Below are positions 26,334 to 39,174 of a DNA stretch of 64,000 nt, one piece after another. Position 1 is the first letter of the stretch. Each line of letters opens with the position of its first letter. This DNA is from Diadema setosum (taxonomy: Eukaryota; Echinodermata; Echinoidea; Diadematoida; Diadematidae), in contig NC_092700.1 of assembly GCF_964275005.1 (NCBI RefSeq), forward strand, positions 22,801,674-22,865,673. The letters are read 5' to 3'. Both the position numbers and the translations under genes were made by a program. A model generated the notes under the pieces. The model ran no database searches. It saw nothing but the letters and a program-made list of their open reading frames with translations, and was not told the origin of the DNA.

Positions 26334-27786
26334 GTGAATTTTTCAGACTTTTAACATTACGTTTTTGAAAAACGTAACGTTCATTAGCCAAAAGTTCATT
26401 AGCTAAATATTCATATTTTCTTCTTTCATATGAGACCTAATGCGTCAAATATGAATAACGCAGGCTTGAGAAAAATTTGCATGAAAATGTGCTTCATTTC
26501 TACCGATTCTGCGGATAGTCGAAAAACAAGCATTCAGCTCTCCCGACTTAGCATTAGACAATGGGCTCATCTGCACCATTGAATTCACACAAAACAACCG
26601 CAGTGCTACAGTGAATGTTGTTCGGGGGGGGGGGGGGGGGGGGGAGGTATTTACAGAGAATGCTGTATGAGACGGAAAGCCCTTTGTTGTCATTTATTTA
26701 GAATAAGCTATGAGACATAACCAAATTCATTGAAGACTAATATCGTGAGTATGCTCAGGCTGCACGCAGTCCAGTGGCTATGGGAAACAACATTACTACA
26801 ATGATACACATTTTAATGATTTTGTATCTCAAACTTAATTCACTCTTTTCATTCCTCTCTACAGTTCCCTCTCGCGTGGTTAGTCCTTCATCACTGACAT
26901 AGTTTTGAAGTTTTTGAAGGGGGGTGAAGTAGAAAGAGAGGGTACAACACTTTATTTATCACTGAACTTGCGCTTCTTACATTTCAAAGGTGCAAGTGCA
27001 GGGCAGAAAGTCGTCTTTTTTTCGGGGAGGAGGGGGTGGGCTCGGAAGGTTTTTTCGGTCCGTTTCTCCCACCCCACCTTCTCAAACATTCCGCTGATGA
27101 ACACCCTGTGCTCTGTAGTTAGCTGCATGGTCAGGCAAGCTCATGATTATGTGCTAATGTAAGACCCTATTTACAACCGAACCATCAGTAACAATCTCTT
27201 TTACCCCCTCCCTTCATGTTTGTGTAAATTCATTGAAGCAGGAAAGCCATTGTAATTTGCCAAGTTGGGCATGTCGGGAAAGCTACTTATTTACTATCTA
27301 TCCATCTGGGTAAAATGGAAACATATTTTCAAATTCAGTTTTCTCGAGCAGGCGTTGATCATTTTTGACGCATGGGATATCATATGAAAGGAAAAAGAAT
27401 GGATATTAAGGCTATGATTTTATTTTTTGCAAAAGATTGCTGAAAAGGTCTGAAAAACTCATTCAAAGTCGACATTTGCTCGTGCAAATGAAAATTTAGT
27501 AGCACTACTGTCTATTGTTCTATCTCGGTCATGCACAAATTTTGAACAATGAGTTGTGCATCAAATGAAAGAAGAGAAGTGTATCTTTCAATCCATGTAC
27601 AACTTATAAAGCAAATATGTAATTATGATTGCAAAGAATTGCAATGAAACTCGGTTTTGTTTTTTCTGGGACACGCTGTATAACGTCTCGCCAAATTTTA
27701 TCATGTGAAGGGTTGAGTCCTGAAAGGGTTGCTATAAATGTCATGAAAATTACACCATTGATCTCATAGAGTTTCTGCTCCAAAAA

Positions 27787-28131
27787 CAGAAACAGTTTAT
27801 TACAAGACAAAGAATAAAGATAACAAAGCAATTACAACTTTTATTCCCCACCTAACATGGTGGGGATCACTCCTTCGACAGTTTATTACGAGCAAAGAAT
27901 TCAGATAGCAATGAAATTGAAGCTTTCATTTCCCTCCTAACTTTGTGGGGACCTCTCCTTTGACAGTTTGTTGCAAGACAAAGAATTAAAGATAAGAAGA
28001 TAATAAAATTGAAGCTTTTCTCTTCCACCTAACTTCGACAGTTTATTTCAAGACGAGTGGAATAAAGACAACAGTGAAACTATACACTGTAGCTTTCTCT
28101 TCCCACCTAACTTAGTGGAGACATCCCTTTT
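27787..28131. repeat. Four-copy tandem repeat of about 90 bp before TRAM1 exon 9
   Basis: Units share ACAGTTTATT.CAAGACAAAGAAT, then a variable A-rich part, then CTTTTCTCTTCCCACCTAACTT and GTGGGGA. The copies have diverged. The array ends about 70 nt before the exon 9 acceptor. Confidence 0.7.
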
Positions 28132-28203
28132 TTAAATTTGAACCATTCGTGCCTGACATGACACATCTCTCTTCCTCCTCCTCCTCCTCTTCTGCCGTTT
28201 CAG

Positions 28204-28347
28204 TTTTACGTTGTGGGCCATTCTCTTCCTGTTGGTTCGCCTGTCAATCATCTCACTCACAACGCTCACCGTCTGGTTCGGCCTCGGTAGGATAGAAAGC
28301 CAGGGTTTCGACTTTGCCAGTGGAAATTTTAACTCCCCCATTTCAAG
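28204..28347 (+). CDS. TRAM1: TRAM1 exon 9 (residues 252-300)
   Basis: Encodes a membrane span (LWAILFLLVRLSIISLTTLT) and the conserved lumenal stretch ending QGFDFASGNFNSPISR. Acceptor CTGCCGTTTCAG, donor GTACGC. The acceptor follows a CTTCCTCCTCCTCCTCC pyrimidine run and a four-copy ~90-bp repeat (27787-28131). Confidence 0.94.
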
Positions 28348-28900
28348 GTACGCTCGCGACTCGAAACTGCAGGGACCGAATATGTCCATTTGCTTGTCCA
28401 CAGTCCATTCAAGGTCTTCTTCAATATTTTGTGACATTGCCTTTGAAGCAAATAGGTGTACATGCTACATGCAAGGATTTATTTTTTTTTCAGTTCTACC
28501 AAAGGTAATTTTTTTTTTTTTTCTGATGGCTGATTGCCAATGTATTGATTATGATTGTACTCCATCTAACTTGACACAAAAACAAATTATTATAAACTGC
28601 AGAAGTCTTTTGAACACTTAAATTTTCAGAAAACCTGGATTTAAGAGGAAAGCACAGATTTTTATAAATTTTCTAAGCACACATCTGAAAATTGGTTATT
28701 TGAATTCTTTGAGCTATTATTTTTGATGCAAACCTTCTCTTTTTTAGGCTGGCAATATGATATGTGATTTCTACAGTGAATGCATTTTTGACTAGCACTC
28801 AAAGAGTTAATCCAACCTTGCAGTGGGACTGGATTTGTGATTTTTTCGTGACAGTCTGCCATTTACTCTCTCTCTCTCTGTCTTTCTTCTCTCGGGGTAG

Positions 28901-29061
28901 ACTCTCCATTCTGGCAGCAGTGTGCCTTTTCCAGGCCTGGCTCATCTTCAACTTCCTCATGTTCCAGCTGCGCCGTCGCCGCGAGTCCCAGCTGGCCTCG
29001 GCGAAGCCCCAGCGCAAGATGGTGCCCGTCAAAAGCAAGGACAAGAAGAAGAAGGAAGAGA
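28901..29061 (+). CDS. TRAM1: TRAM1 exon 10 (residues 300-354)
   Basis: Last membrane span (LSILAAVCLFQAWLIFNFLM), then QLRRRRES, the conserved cytosolic arginine cluster, then a lysine-rich tail. The exon is clearly more GC-rich than its introns. The acceptor is CTCTCGGGGTAG, weaker than usual but preceded by a (CT)n tract. Donor GTAAGA. Reading through the donor would stop at 29105-29107 after about 15 extra residues. Confidence 0.93.
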
Positions 29062-30169
29062 GTAAGAACGAGTCCCATATTAACATTTTTACAGATGTAC
29101 CCCTTTAAAACGAACTGTCATGGATACAAGATTTCGATTGGACAAGAGGATTTTACGAGTATACTCTGTAATCATATCCCATGGTTGTTGCTTTTCACAA
29201 TATTTCCTTACAACAACAAACTTCTTGTGGTCCCAACTATCCAATTATAACAGTGTTTACCTGTGGTTGCCATATTTTTATTTTTATTATTTTATTTAAG
29301 TGGGGATGTGTAGTTAATACATAGCTGCAACTAAATTTGTGCCTCCAAGAGCAGTCATTGTTCAGAGGATATCATACTAGTATGTTTCGATAGTGTTAAG
29401 TGCAACAAAAAAAAAGTAGTCATTTGGAGCACTTTGGGTGATGCCTGATACATGTATATATCAATTGCTGTTTCTAAATTTTAGAGGCTTGGTATGGCAT
29501 TTCACTTTCGAGTCGTGCCTAGCCTCGAAGCGCTGCATGGGCCACTTTCTCCCAGGCATAATAACCCTCACTCAGCTAATGTTTAACTAACCCTGAATAT
29601 ATTTCAGAACAAGCTGCCCTAAAGGTGTTGTAGATGTTGCGAATTTATGTTGGTGTTTCTTTTTTATTAAATAAAATGAAACTAAATGGGGAGGATTAAT
29701 ACATGAATACAGGAAATATGCTGACAAAGAAGGTCTGGTAATTAAAAGAATAGAACAAAGCTGTAGTATAAGTGAGCAAAGTATAATGATAGCTTTTTGC
29801 CATGAATGAAGAAGTAGACTTGCTTTCTACATCATAGGCATGCAGATACAATCTTAGATCATTAATTAGTCCCTGATGATGTATGCATGGTAACCTGTAT
29901 TTTGTTCTCGTTATCATCTTTGCATTTGTAATGTTATGACATGCAGTCAGATTGAGAATTATTTTTTGTACAATAGTGCATATGGAAAGATGGGCAGATG
30001 TAAATGAAAGCATAACTTTGTTCAGTTCACACCAATGCTGCCATTGATTATAAGATCAAGCAGTTTGGCATAGGGCTACAATTGCTCAACATTCAAACAT
30101 TATTTGATGTGGGTCATCTTACATGGACTGTGTTTCTTCCTTTTTTCACTCGCAACCTTACATCTGCAG

Positions 30170-30288
30170 CAAGAGCAATCGAGGGTGGCGACCAGGCCGA
30201 CGCCGTATCCGCTTCCCAGGCGACATCCGACTCGCCGCACTCGGAGAACGGCAGCGTCCGGGCCAGGGCGAAGGCCAAGAAGAAGTGA
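30170..30288 (+). CDS. TRAM1: TRAM1 exon 11, C-terminal tail and stop (residues 354-392)
   Basis: Codes a hydrophilic cytosolic tail rich in Asp, Ala and Ser, ending VRARAKAKKK then TGA (30286-30288). The family tail is variable but always polar with a basic end. The acceptor is ACATCTGCAG. GC content falls off after about 30430. Confidence 0.9.
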
Positions 30289-30953
30289 TGCGGTCCGCCG
30301 TCCTCGACGGCCCGGTTGCCAAGGAACATCGGCCTCCACCTCATTTCTCGTGCGTCTTGTTTACGGGGGCTCTCCCCCGCTGTTTCCAGTCTCTGCGTTT
30401 TTCCCCTCGGAGGCTGCGTCTTTTCTTCTACCGCTAAATATCCTTCCATCACAAGACTTCATCTCACGTTTGTGTGCCATGTCGGCCATTCACTTTGCAT
30501 TATTTAGGAGGTTAAATATAAGTGTAGGCATTTTTTTTTTCTGTCATATGCTTTCCACTCACTCCTGGACAACTAGTCCATGTGCTGTCAATATAGTTTT
30601 GAAAAAAGTTCTGGGGGATGGGTGTGCTTTTGATAAACGGTTGTCAGATGCAATCTGAATTATCAGAATAATTTTCCAACTAAGGAAATTCTGCATGCGA
30701 CTTGCTTCCTTTTGCCAGATCGAGGTCAACACAGACAAAGATTTTTTTTTTTTTTTTCTGTACATAAAAAATTTTGTAGGAATCTGAATAGGACTATGGT
30801 CCAAAATTTGTGGCGATTTTGTTGGAGTCCTTCATATAACGAAAACAGCTGCCTTGGTTTATGCAATAGTAAACCCAGATAATGCATACGTAGATGATGA
30901 GGATCTGTTTCTCTGTACAGTGAAAACAGCGGAAGCCTTTTCAAAGGGTTGCA

Positions 30954-30959
30954 AATAAA
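30954..30959 (+). terminator. Candidate TRAM1 polyadenylation signal (proximal)
   Basis: AATAAA 666 nt after the TRAM1 stop codon, followed by an A/T-rich and GA-rich stretch. A longer 3' UTR is also possible; another AATAAA is at 37522. Confidence 0.35.
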
Positions 30960-32908
30960 AAAATTTTAAAAAAGTAAAGAGAGAGAGAGAACACACCCAT
31001 ATGGCTGGCCATAATTCTTCCCTCTTCACCAATGACAGATGAATGCTATTGTAACCTTTCAGGAGCTACCTTGAGTTCATCGAGGTACTTTGTTTGCTGT
31101 CTGTCTTGTTATGACCTCATAATGGTTGGCTTCATGAGATACCACTTATACATGTTGCCGGAGCAAAACTACAGTAGGAAGTAACCAGCATCATTGTTTG
31201 TTTGTATGGGTTTTTTTTTTTTAAGCTGATGGTAGTTAATTGAAATGGCACATGACGGAGTATGTTGAGTTTTTATTTCTGTCTTCTTTTTTTTTCTTAG
31301 TGTAGAAAATGAACATCTCAAACATGTTTTCCATCTTCTGTACGAAGCAGTTCCTCGGTTGATTTCATTTTCACATCCATAACACGCATGCACATATGAC
31401 TATGTATTTTTCTCCACGCATCCAGAGCTGAATGCATATTTTATACAGCCAGTATGAAAATGGTATCATATGTTTCCTGTGTGTTTGTCCAAGTAATTAC
31501 CTCTGTATGTATTGTTAAGTTCTCTATTAAGGGAGAGCAATTATCGTTCTTTACCTGTGCTGTTGCAAAGGTGTTTAAAACATTAAGCTGCTTTTTTTTT
31601 TTTTTATTTGTTTATTTTTGCAGCAACTTTAGGATTTGGCTTCATATTTGTAGAGTAAGATAAGCACTTTAAAGTGGTGGAACAAGGAGCATAAGTTTTT
31701 GAAGTTATGCCTGTTGTTTATTCTTCATTGTAGCATTGGTAGAGTTATCCATTTTATTCAAGAAGAAATGTCTGAATTTATACCCCCCCCCCTTTCTTTT
31801 CTTTTCGCCTTTGTATTTAGAGAATGAAGACAGTTGAAAATGTGATCAGTTTGTGCAGGAGAGTGGGGTAAGAGGTTCATTCATGCACAATGAAAAAGCA
31901 GGAGTCAAATCGCGAGTCAAATTGCGATCTTGAGTCCACTAGTTCGTGAAGAAAAATCAGGCCTGAAATCGCAACGATTTCAGCGAGACCAAACTGTGCG
32001 TTACCAAGTCTTGGAGTTTGACGTGACGTTGACCCGACTGTTCAAGGCATCTTGCATTATGGGACGTGAAAAACCAGTATGATTTCGCACGATGTTCATA
32101 CACACTTTGTACCGCCAACAATCACAACTATTTCAGAAGTGTGCATATTGCCTCTTCAATATTACTAATAGTCATGGTTGTGAATATTTCCACACACACA
32201 CAAAAAGAATGGTTTGTGCGTCATGATTCAGATTGCGACCCAAATAATCGCGACTATTTGTGACTGTGTGAATAAGCCTAATATATGTGAATATGTGCAG
32301 ACAAGTGACCTTGGGTTTGTTTGTTTGTTTGTTTGTTAGCTTTAAGTGGTAGTAGCTGTCATCAGCAAAATGAGAAGCAGGCAGGAGGGACAGAGGGAGG
32401 GGAGTGGTGGGGCTCAAGGGGGAATGGGGTAATTTTTTTTTTCTTGGTGTTATGATCGTGTTTACAAAGTGGCAAATGGTGACAGGATGTTTACAAGAAA
32501 TGGCATAAGGTCTGAAGTTGAAGGATGCAGAATGCAGAGATGTTTGCAGATTTCATGCAAGTAATTGTGGAAATGAACGCCTTGATGGGTTCATTGTGGT
32601 ATCAATTACTGGCATTTTTCACCGAAGTTGTGTAGCCCTTCCCCCAAGAACAGAACAAAAAGCAAATGTTTAAAGTAATGTGGATTTATGCCATGAGGTT
32701 GGTATGATTGTAACAAGTTAAAGAAGGCAACAACAGGTGAGCAAAAGTTGAGAGAGAGGTGAGGCAAACATGAGGAATGTAATGACTGGTTGAATGTAAG
32801 AAGGTTATCAAAAGCTTGTGCCCTGCCAGGACTGTACATCACTCTCTCCTGGTCAGGTGACTTTTTAACATTAGCTACATAAGATCTCCGCATTTGGTCT
32901 TGGGATGA

Positions 32909-33305
32909 GTTCGAGCGCTCTAAAGCAAACCGAACCAAAGCGTACTGAACTTTACTGTGCCGCATTTTGAGCGCTGGAGCGCTCTGTTGAGAAGGCGTAC
33001 GTACCTCTTGAGTTGTTTTTAGAGGGAGTCGCGCATTTTGTAGCAACAGGGTCATTCACCTGGTGTGCTTAAACTACTTACAGATGTCCCGAACAAAGAG
33101 AATGAACTCTTTGCATTATGACGTATGTGCATGTTACGCACATTCTTCACAATGTGAACCTTTGGTACCCTCTGGAGCACATCGGGAAGTGGTCCACTTA
33201 TGGCGGAGTTCAGTTTGGTACTGTACACTTTAGGAGCATTCTAGTGCTGCTCTGGCGCGGGTTCAGTACAGTTCGATTCACTTTGCTTTAGGAGAATGCT
33301 CGAAC
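32909..33305. repeat. 397-bp inverted-repeat element (GTTCGAGC ends)
   Basis: The left end GTTCGAGCGCTCTAAAGCAA and the complement of the right end GTTCGAGCATTCTCCTAAAG match over about 45 nt with several changes. Contains GAGCGCTGGAGCGCTC. No coding frame recognised. Confidence 0.6.
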
Positions 33306-36239
33306 ACACCTTTTTTTGTTCACAAAAATCTAAAGGTATCATATTCCTCAAGTTTTGTTTGTGGAGGAATGAATTTCTGATACAGGGGGCAAATGACAGA
33401 CGATGCATCTGTGACTTATCTTGAACAGAGTTGTGAATAATTTTTGTCTTGGGAAGAAAATGATGAAATGTTCCATTTAGCAGACGATACGTAATAAAAT
33501 GAGGAGTAATGTATTTGGGATGTTGAAGTCATGTGGTTTTGATAACTCAAATAGGGTTACCAGCAAACTTAAAGATGCCAGTAAGTATCTTCAGTAAAGT
33601 CAATTCATGCTCAAATTTTCACATCCACATTGTTTTTGCCTTGCTATATTTATGCAAAATATACTCTTCTTTCTTTCGAAAAAGAAAGCTGTGTCTCATT
33701 GTACATTGTTCCTTTAAACACTCATTATCCTGTTCATATAATTTGCAGGTGATGTGGTACATGTAGAAAGCACAAACTAGTTATGGGTAGTATGTGAAAT
33801 TAACCAATTGACTTTCTCGAAAAAGCGATGATCACATAATTTTTTTCCTGGTATTAGTTTGAGATATAATGGGGAATGTGATTAAAGACTGGGAAAAAAA
33901 AGGCTTGTCGACCCACTATGCGCAAGCTTGCGAAAGATGTTTGCTTGAGTGGAAAAATTTTTAGTTTCCATGCACTGTTTCATGTAAGATGTTGCTTCCG
34001 GGGAGAATGTTCCATGTATTCCAGTGGGAAGGCTTAGATGTCTAATGAAACTTACGAAGCGATTTTTTATTTTAGTGTGCATCAGTCAAGTAGTGTGAAA
34101 CGAGTTGTCGACAGCATTGTGCAGTGGCAGTGCATACACTATTTTGATAAGAGTGTGGGTTAAACTGTAACAACCTTGTCACAAGAAGAAGGGATATGGC
34201 CGTAGTGTATTCTGTAGAAAGGAAAAAACAAAAGAGAAGTAGAAGAGATGAAATGAGATGAATATGTGTACTTTCTTCTGCATAGAGCTGCATTTTTGTG
34301 GATGAGGGGGATGGAAAAAGGAATTGATGTTCCTCCCAGTGCACACAGATTTGAAGGGGGACTGAATTTACAAGGAGTTGAGAATCTTTGCCAACTCGTG
34401 CTTCGCGGAGCGTTTCTTTTTCTGTAGTTTTGTGAAGTTTTGTATCTATGTATTTATTGGAGGGTATTATTATTCCCCCCCCCCCTTTTGTTATTGTACT
34501 CCAGTTTATTGTTGACTGGTTCTTCATGACTCTTGCTCTGTATTCTTCTGTTGCCTGTGTGCTTTGAGTGCTCAGCAAAACAGTCCTGTCACAACTGTGA
34601 GCTAGTAGTCAGTTCGTTTGTTTGGGATGAAGAAGGGGATATGAGGTTTTAAAGAGAAGTTTTGTTTCAATTGTATCTCTTCAAAACTGGTAGAGCATAG
34701 GCCTTTAACCTGCATGCGTACTAACTGTCGCACTTTTTCTAATCCGCCTGTGACTTCGATGTTGTTTCATGTATGTAATTTCCAAGAAATGTTGTAATGG
34801 CTTGATTTGGAATTAAGATTTTTATGTGAATATGAAATATTCAAGTGAAAATGATGATTGTAATTCTCATTGTGAAATGACCTTTGACTTTGCTCGTTGT
34901 GAGTTGAAGTAGTTCACTTGTCCTTGTTTCCTTCTGCACAATTCACAGACGCCGTTTACTTCTTTAGTCTCTTTCAAGGAGATTTAGGAAACATTAGTGC
35001 AAAGATTGATATTTTATACAAGTTAGAACCATTCTTGCTTGAGTATTGGCTTTCCAGGAGAATTGTTGTTGTTGTTTTTTTTTTCCCCTGAAGTGTTACC
35101 TTCTCCCCCTCTGGAAATGTAACCACAGTGTTTTAACAAAGGGACCAAATTCCTGGTTTGTTTTATGCTGTACTCCGTAAGAATGAATTGGCCTTCGTTT
35201 TCATGTCTGTATACAATGTACTTGAGTTCTGTCCAAACCAACAACGAAGCATGGAGGTGCTGGAGGGTCTTAGTTTGTTGAATATCTTTGTGTTCTGTTG
35301 ATTCAATGTGATTTTGTACTAAAGGTGACATCGTACATGTACATTATATCACTGTTTGAGGGATCATGAACTTTGAATGTTGGATTGATCACGAAGGTTG
35401 TTCATTGTATTTGGTTGTTGCCTCTCCAGCTGGCTTGAAATTTTCAGTCCGAGACATATTGTATTTATATATGCATTTCACAAATGACAGCAGAAGTTGG
35501 GGGGAAAAAAAATAGCAACCCAGATTTAATGGGAAAAAGTTCGAAATTTTTGCAAAGTGTGACTAATGTTTTCTTGTTTGAGTCACAGTGCATAGAGTTA
35601 TTAGCATTTGGAAAAGTGTTTCCATGTAGAGTGAAGAAATAATATGGAGTTGGTTTCACAAGATGCTGAAACATTCCACATACAATGCACGGATTGCAGT
35701 CGGTCAGTCGAGCAGTGTGCAAGAAAAGCATTACGTTCACCACCTCTGAAGTTACCTGAATCATCCCTTTCTAGCAATGACCGAAAATGGGCGTATTAAA
35801 GCTTGTGCATTCCTGTAGGTTCGTAGATTTTGATAATGGAGCCCAAAACCGTTGACTAAAAATCTTGCCAGACTAGTCAAGGTTTGCGGATCTGCATTGC
35901 AAAGACGAAATGTATCAACCTTTGTGCGCAGTGTGGCCCCACCCCACACGGCCCTGACCCTACCCCTTACCCCCATAATGTGCATACGATATATGTGCTA
36001 TGCGATCAATGCATGGTTACCAGTAAAAATGTATTTGCTCAATTAGAAACCATTCATAAGCGGCGTACTTGATTCTGATTCATATTGGTGTGGTCAAACT
36101 GCGTTGAGATGACCCTCTTTGTAAGCATACATCGATAGCATTTTCTGCTCTCTTGAAATATCTAACCCATTGCCTTCAGGAAGCCAGTCAGTCCTGTACG
36201 AAGTCTGTGGGGTATTACAGAATTCAGTAGTTCAGGGGT

Positions 36240-36510
36240 TTAAGGGATCGTATAGTTTTGGTTGAAACCTAACTTCTCTATTTTTAACATTTTGTGGGGA
36301 AAAACTTCTAAATGAAATGTGAAAGAGCATTTGATTCCAAGAGGAATTCAATGTATAATTTGATGAAAATTGGTTTTGAAATGGTGAAGATATGCAAGAC
36401 AGAGCAATCGTAAAGATGGGACCCACCTTGTATTACAATCGCTTTGTTTTTCTTTGTTTTTGGATATCTCGGCCATTTCAAAACTGATTTTCATCAAATA
36501 AGCTCTGCAT
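36240..36510. repeat. TTAA MITE, family A (right end lost)
   Basis: Starts TTAAGGGATCGTATAGTTTT and shares TGGGACCCACCTT and GGATATCTCGGCCATTTCAA with the 5472-5850 copy. The right terminus cannot be found. Confidence 0.65.
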
Positions 36511-37521
36511 TGCTCTTCCTGTGTGGGGTATTACAGAATTAGCTTGTTTTGACTTAACACTCTATCGTTGCCCGTTCTGATCTTGCCCAGCTGTGCCCAT
36601 GGTCTCTTGAATTATGTTTTTTTTTTTGTGCATTTTATTTTCTTAAAAAAATATAGCTTGGTGTGTTAATGAAAGACACATGCCCTGGATTGTGGGGCAT
36701 AATATGTGACTCTTTGTCCACTCTTTCATCTCAGAATATTAATGACATAGCCTCCTGATTTCATTGTATATTTGTCTTCTTTTTTTCTTTTTTTTTTAGT
36801 AACTTTATCCTTGCATCTCGCAAACTTTTGATGTCACCTCCTTGACAGTTTGTGTGTGTTTTTGTTTTTGTTGTATTTTTTTTTTCTTTTTGGAAGGGGG
36901 ATCTGTCGGCGCTCAAAACCTTTATAGTTGCAAAGTAGCAGCATTTCTTTGTAGTTATTAATCACAATAATTAGAAGAAAAAAACAAAGCAAACGCGAAC
37001 ACAACAGAAGATGGTGTAGATAAATAGTCGCTATGAACAGTTTTACCTTCATTTGTCGTAGTTGGTTCTCATAGTTCAGTTTTCTCTGCAGTTCGCTCTG
37101 TATCTTTTTGTAGTAAATTAAGATACCACAGTATTGGTAGAAATGGAATGTTACACCACTTTTGTTTTTCTGTTCTTAAATAGTTCCAGTCAGTATTTGT
37201 TTCATATTATCTTATTTTGATAAGAGCTGAAAGAAAAAAAAAACAATCTATATAATGTCAGAAGTGCTTTGGAATGAAATTAGCAAAAAAAAAAAAAAAA
37301 TCTATTTGTTATATGCATGTATGTCTGAACAAGATGATAAGAGCAGTTTATCTGAAGAGTAAGCGGATAGAGACAAAGTTTATTTTATGCTTGTGCTTTT
37401 TTCATTTCTTATATGTCAGTCACGATCACTGGGGATGGTCTGAAATTCTTGTCATGTCTCTTTTTTTTTTCCAATGTCTTTACTCTTATTGTTTAATTTT
37501 AAACTTTTTTCTTTGCTTCAT

Positions 37522-37527
37522 AATAAA
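37522..37527 (+). terminator. Candidate distal polyadenylation signal
   Basis: AATAAA after a T-rich stretch and followed by GT-rich sequence (CAAGGTGTCACGG, then TGTGTGCTGTC). Its arrangement is good, but it is 7.2 kb from the TRAM1 stop, so it may belong to a very long 3' UTR or to nothing. Confidence 0.25.
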
Positions 37528-37919
37528 GTATAACACTTTATCATAACATTCAAGGTGTCACGGCCATCATTTTTGTGTGCTGTCTTTGCAGTGTGCATAA
37601 TTTTTTGTGTGTCATATTGTTGTGCATTGTACAGTATAATGTAATAGTATAGCTTTCTCACTAGGCTTGAACGAAGGAATTTAGTAGAATTTCTACAGAG
37701 TTCCATCCAAACATTCTCTTTGTGATTAAACCAGTGAAACGCAGCTTCATGACCTCCACCCACAAAAAAAAGAGAGATAAATATAAGTTGTTTTCACCTT
37801 TGAAAATCAAAATTTCTACAGCTAGAATTACATTGTACATGAATCTTACATAGCGACATAATAAAATACATGTACAGTGTGTGATACTTTTGTGTGGTCA
37901 ATAAATGGATACACACAAC

Positions 37920-38068
37920 ACGCTATTATTCTTAGGGTTGTGATAGGGTTTAAGGCTAAGTTTGATGTGAGGATTAGGGTTATGGTTACGTTTGTGGGTA
38001 GAATTTATGTTTGGCTTTAAATATCGTGTAGATGTTTCATGGGAGCAATTGTCCAGGAGCAAATGCCA
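37920..38068. repeat. Truncated copy of the 13206-13406 repeat
   Basis: Shares the TTAGGGTT-rich stretch, GTGGGTAGAATTTATGTTTG and the right terminus GAGCAAATGCCAT with the element in TRAM1 intron 3. The left terminus is missing. Confidence 0.65.
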
Positions 38069-38099
38069 TGGAAGCTGCAAAAGTTACCGTAGTTTTATG

Positions 38100-38352
38100 C
38101 AAAAGAGCAGAGGAAGATCTAGTCAAAGAGAAGGAGGAGGTGGTCTTGGAGGAAGAGGAGGAGGTGGAGGAAGGTGAGACAGAGAGGTGGGGTGAGGGAC
38201 TGGAGGATGAGAAGGTTGAGAGAGATAGAACGAGAGGGAAAGATTAGAAGAGAAAGAAAGCTTGAAGGCGGAAAGGAGAAGAGGACGAGGAAGAGGAGAT
38301 GGGGGAGAGAGAGAGAAGGAGGAGGACATGGAGGAGGGAAGTAAGGAAGTGA
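38100..38352 (+). repeat. Polypurine (GGA/GA-rich) tract upstream of the NRF-6-like gene
   Basis: About 250 nt that are overwhelmingly A and G on the + strand, with (GGA)n and (GA)n stretches and few interruptions. Located 0.7-0.95 kb before the start codon. Confidence 0.8.
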
Positions 38353-39044
38353 ACTCTCCCTTGCGTCACTGCCGCGGCATTTCTCGTATCCATTGCACCA
38401 TTCATTGCCATTACACTATAAACATTTAGTGCTGTGCCAAGCAGACGCAGCTGACGCGAGGCCTGAAGCGCAAGAAGGGAAACCATAATGTATTCAGTCT
38501 TACTGGCCTTTATATAGTCTGGGTGCCAAAGTCAGATTTGTTGTCTGACAGTGCTTATGTATCCTCCCAGTGTTTTCTGAAGGTATAATGCTGAATCCGA
38601 ATCCGATTAATTGATGCAATTCTTGCACCCCGAGGTTTCTGAGATATTCAAGGTTTTTGAGATATTCAAGGTTTTGGCGGCGATCTTACTGGGCAAAATA
38701 AAATGTATGAACTTATGATGGTGGATGTTATGGTGTTATAAAAAAGAAAGAAATAAAGAAAAGAGAGACTTTAAAACCAGAAAACCACAACTGCGTGAGT
38801 TATATAATATACTTTATATCACGATCGTGTTTATCACGGGCTTATCTCTTTTGTTTGCTAAGCTGATGAACTTTTAAGCAGATACTCCAGAGGACATACC
38901 AAAACTAAAACCAACGCCGAGCAGCGAGAAAATAACGTGACTAGCGCAGCATCCTCATTCTGCAACACCGTGTGCCGCGTTTTTTGGTGGATCATTTGGA
39001 ACTGGATCGTGGCACGTTGAAGCGGGCGTTGGGTATAGACAATC

Positions 39045-39174
39045 ATGGTCGGGCGACTGAGCCTCCTCCCTACTTTGGGCGTCCTTCTCGCCTGCAGCTT
39101 CGGCGTCGTGCTGGGTCAGCTCCACCCTGATTTAAACAGATTTCTCCGGTTGCGAAGAGCAGGCCAGTTGAACG
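39045..39174 (+). CDS. NRF-6-like exon 1, signal peptide (residues 1-43)
   Basis: Start codon in a strong Kozak context (A at -3, G at +4). The N-terminus has Arg at position 4, a hydrophobic core (LLPTLGVLLACSFGVVLG) and a likely cleavage site before QLHPDL. Donor GTATGT, phase 1. Confidence 0.88.

Larger units (their letters stand above)
30289..38900. other. Gene-free stretch between TRAM1 and the NRF-6-like gene
   Basis: No exon-like open frame with splice sites is seen on either strand. It starts with TRAM1 3' UTR of unknown length. It holds an inverted-repeat element (32909-33305), a partial TTAA element (from 36240), a copy of the 13206 repeat family (37920-38068), a polypurine tract (38100-38352), and T-rich runs. 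Transposon density from 33306 to 36239 is lower than elsewhere in the window. Confidence 0.6.

Noticed and set aside
31897..32278. Possible inverted-repeat element with GATTGCGA and TCGCGA motifs
   Set aside because: The two ends share words but do not align well as an inverted repeat, and no boundaries could be set.
38123..38329. Proline/serine-rich and glutamate-rich frames at 38032-38329
   Set aside because: They are translations of the polypurine tract on either strand.
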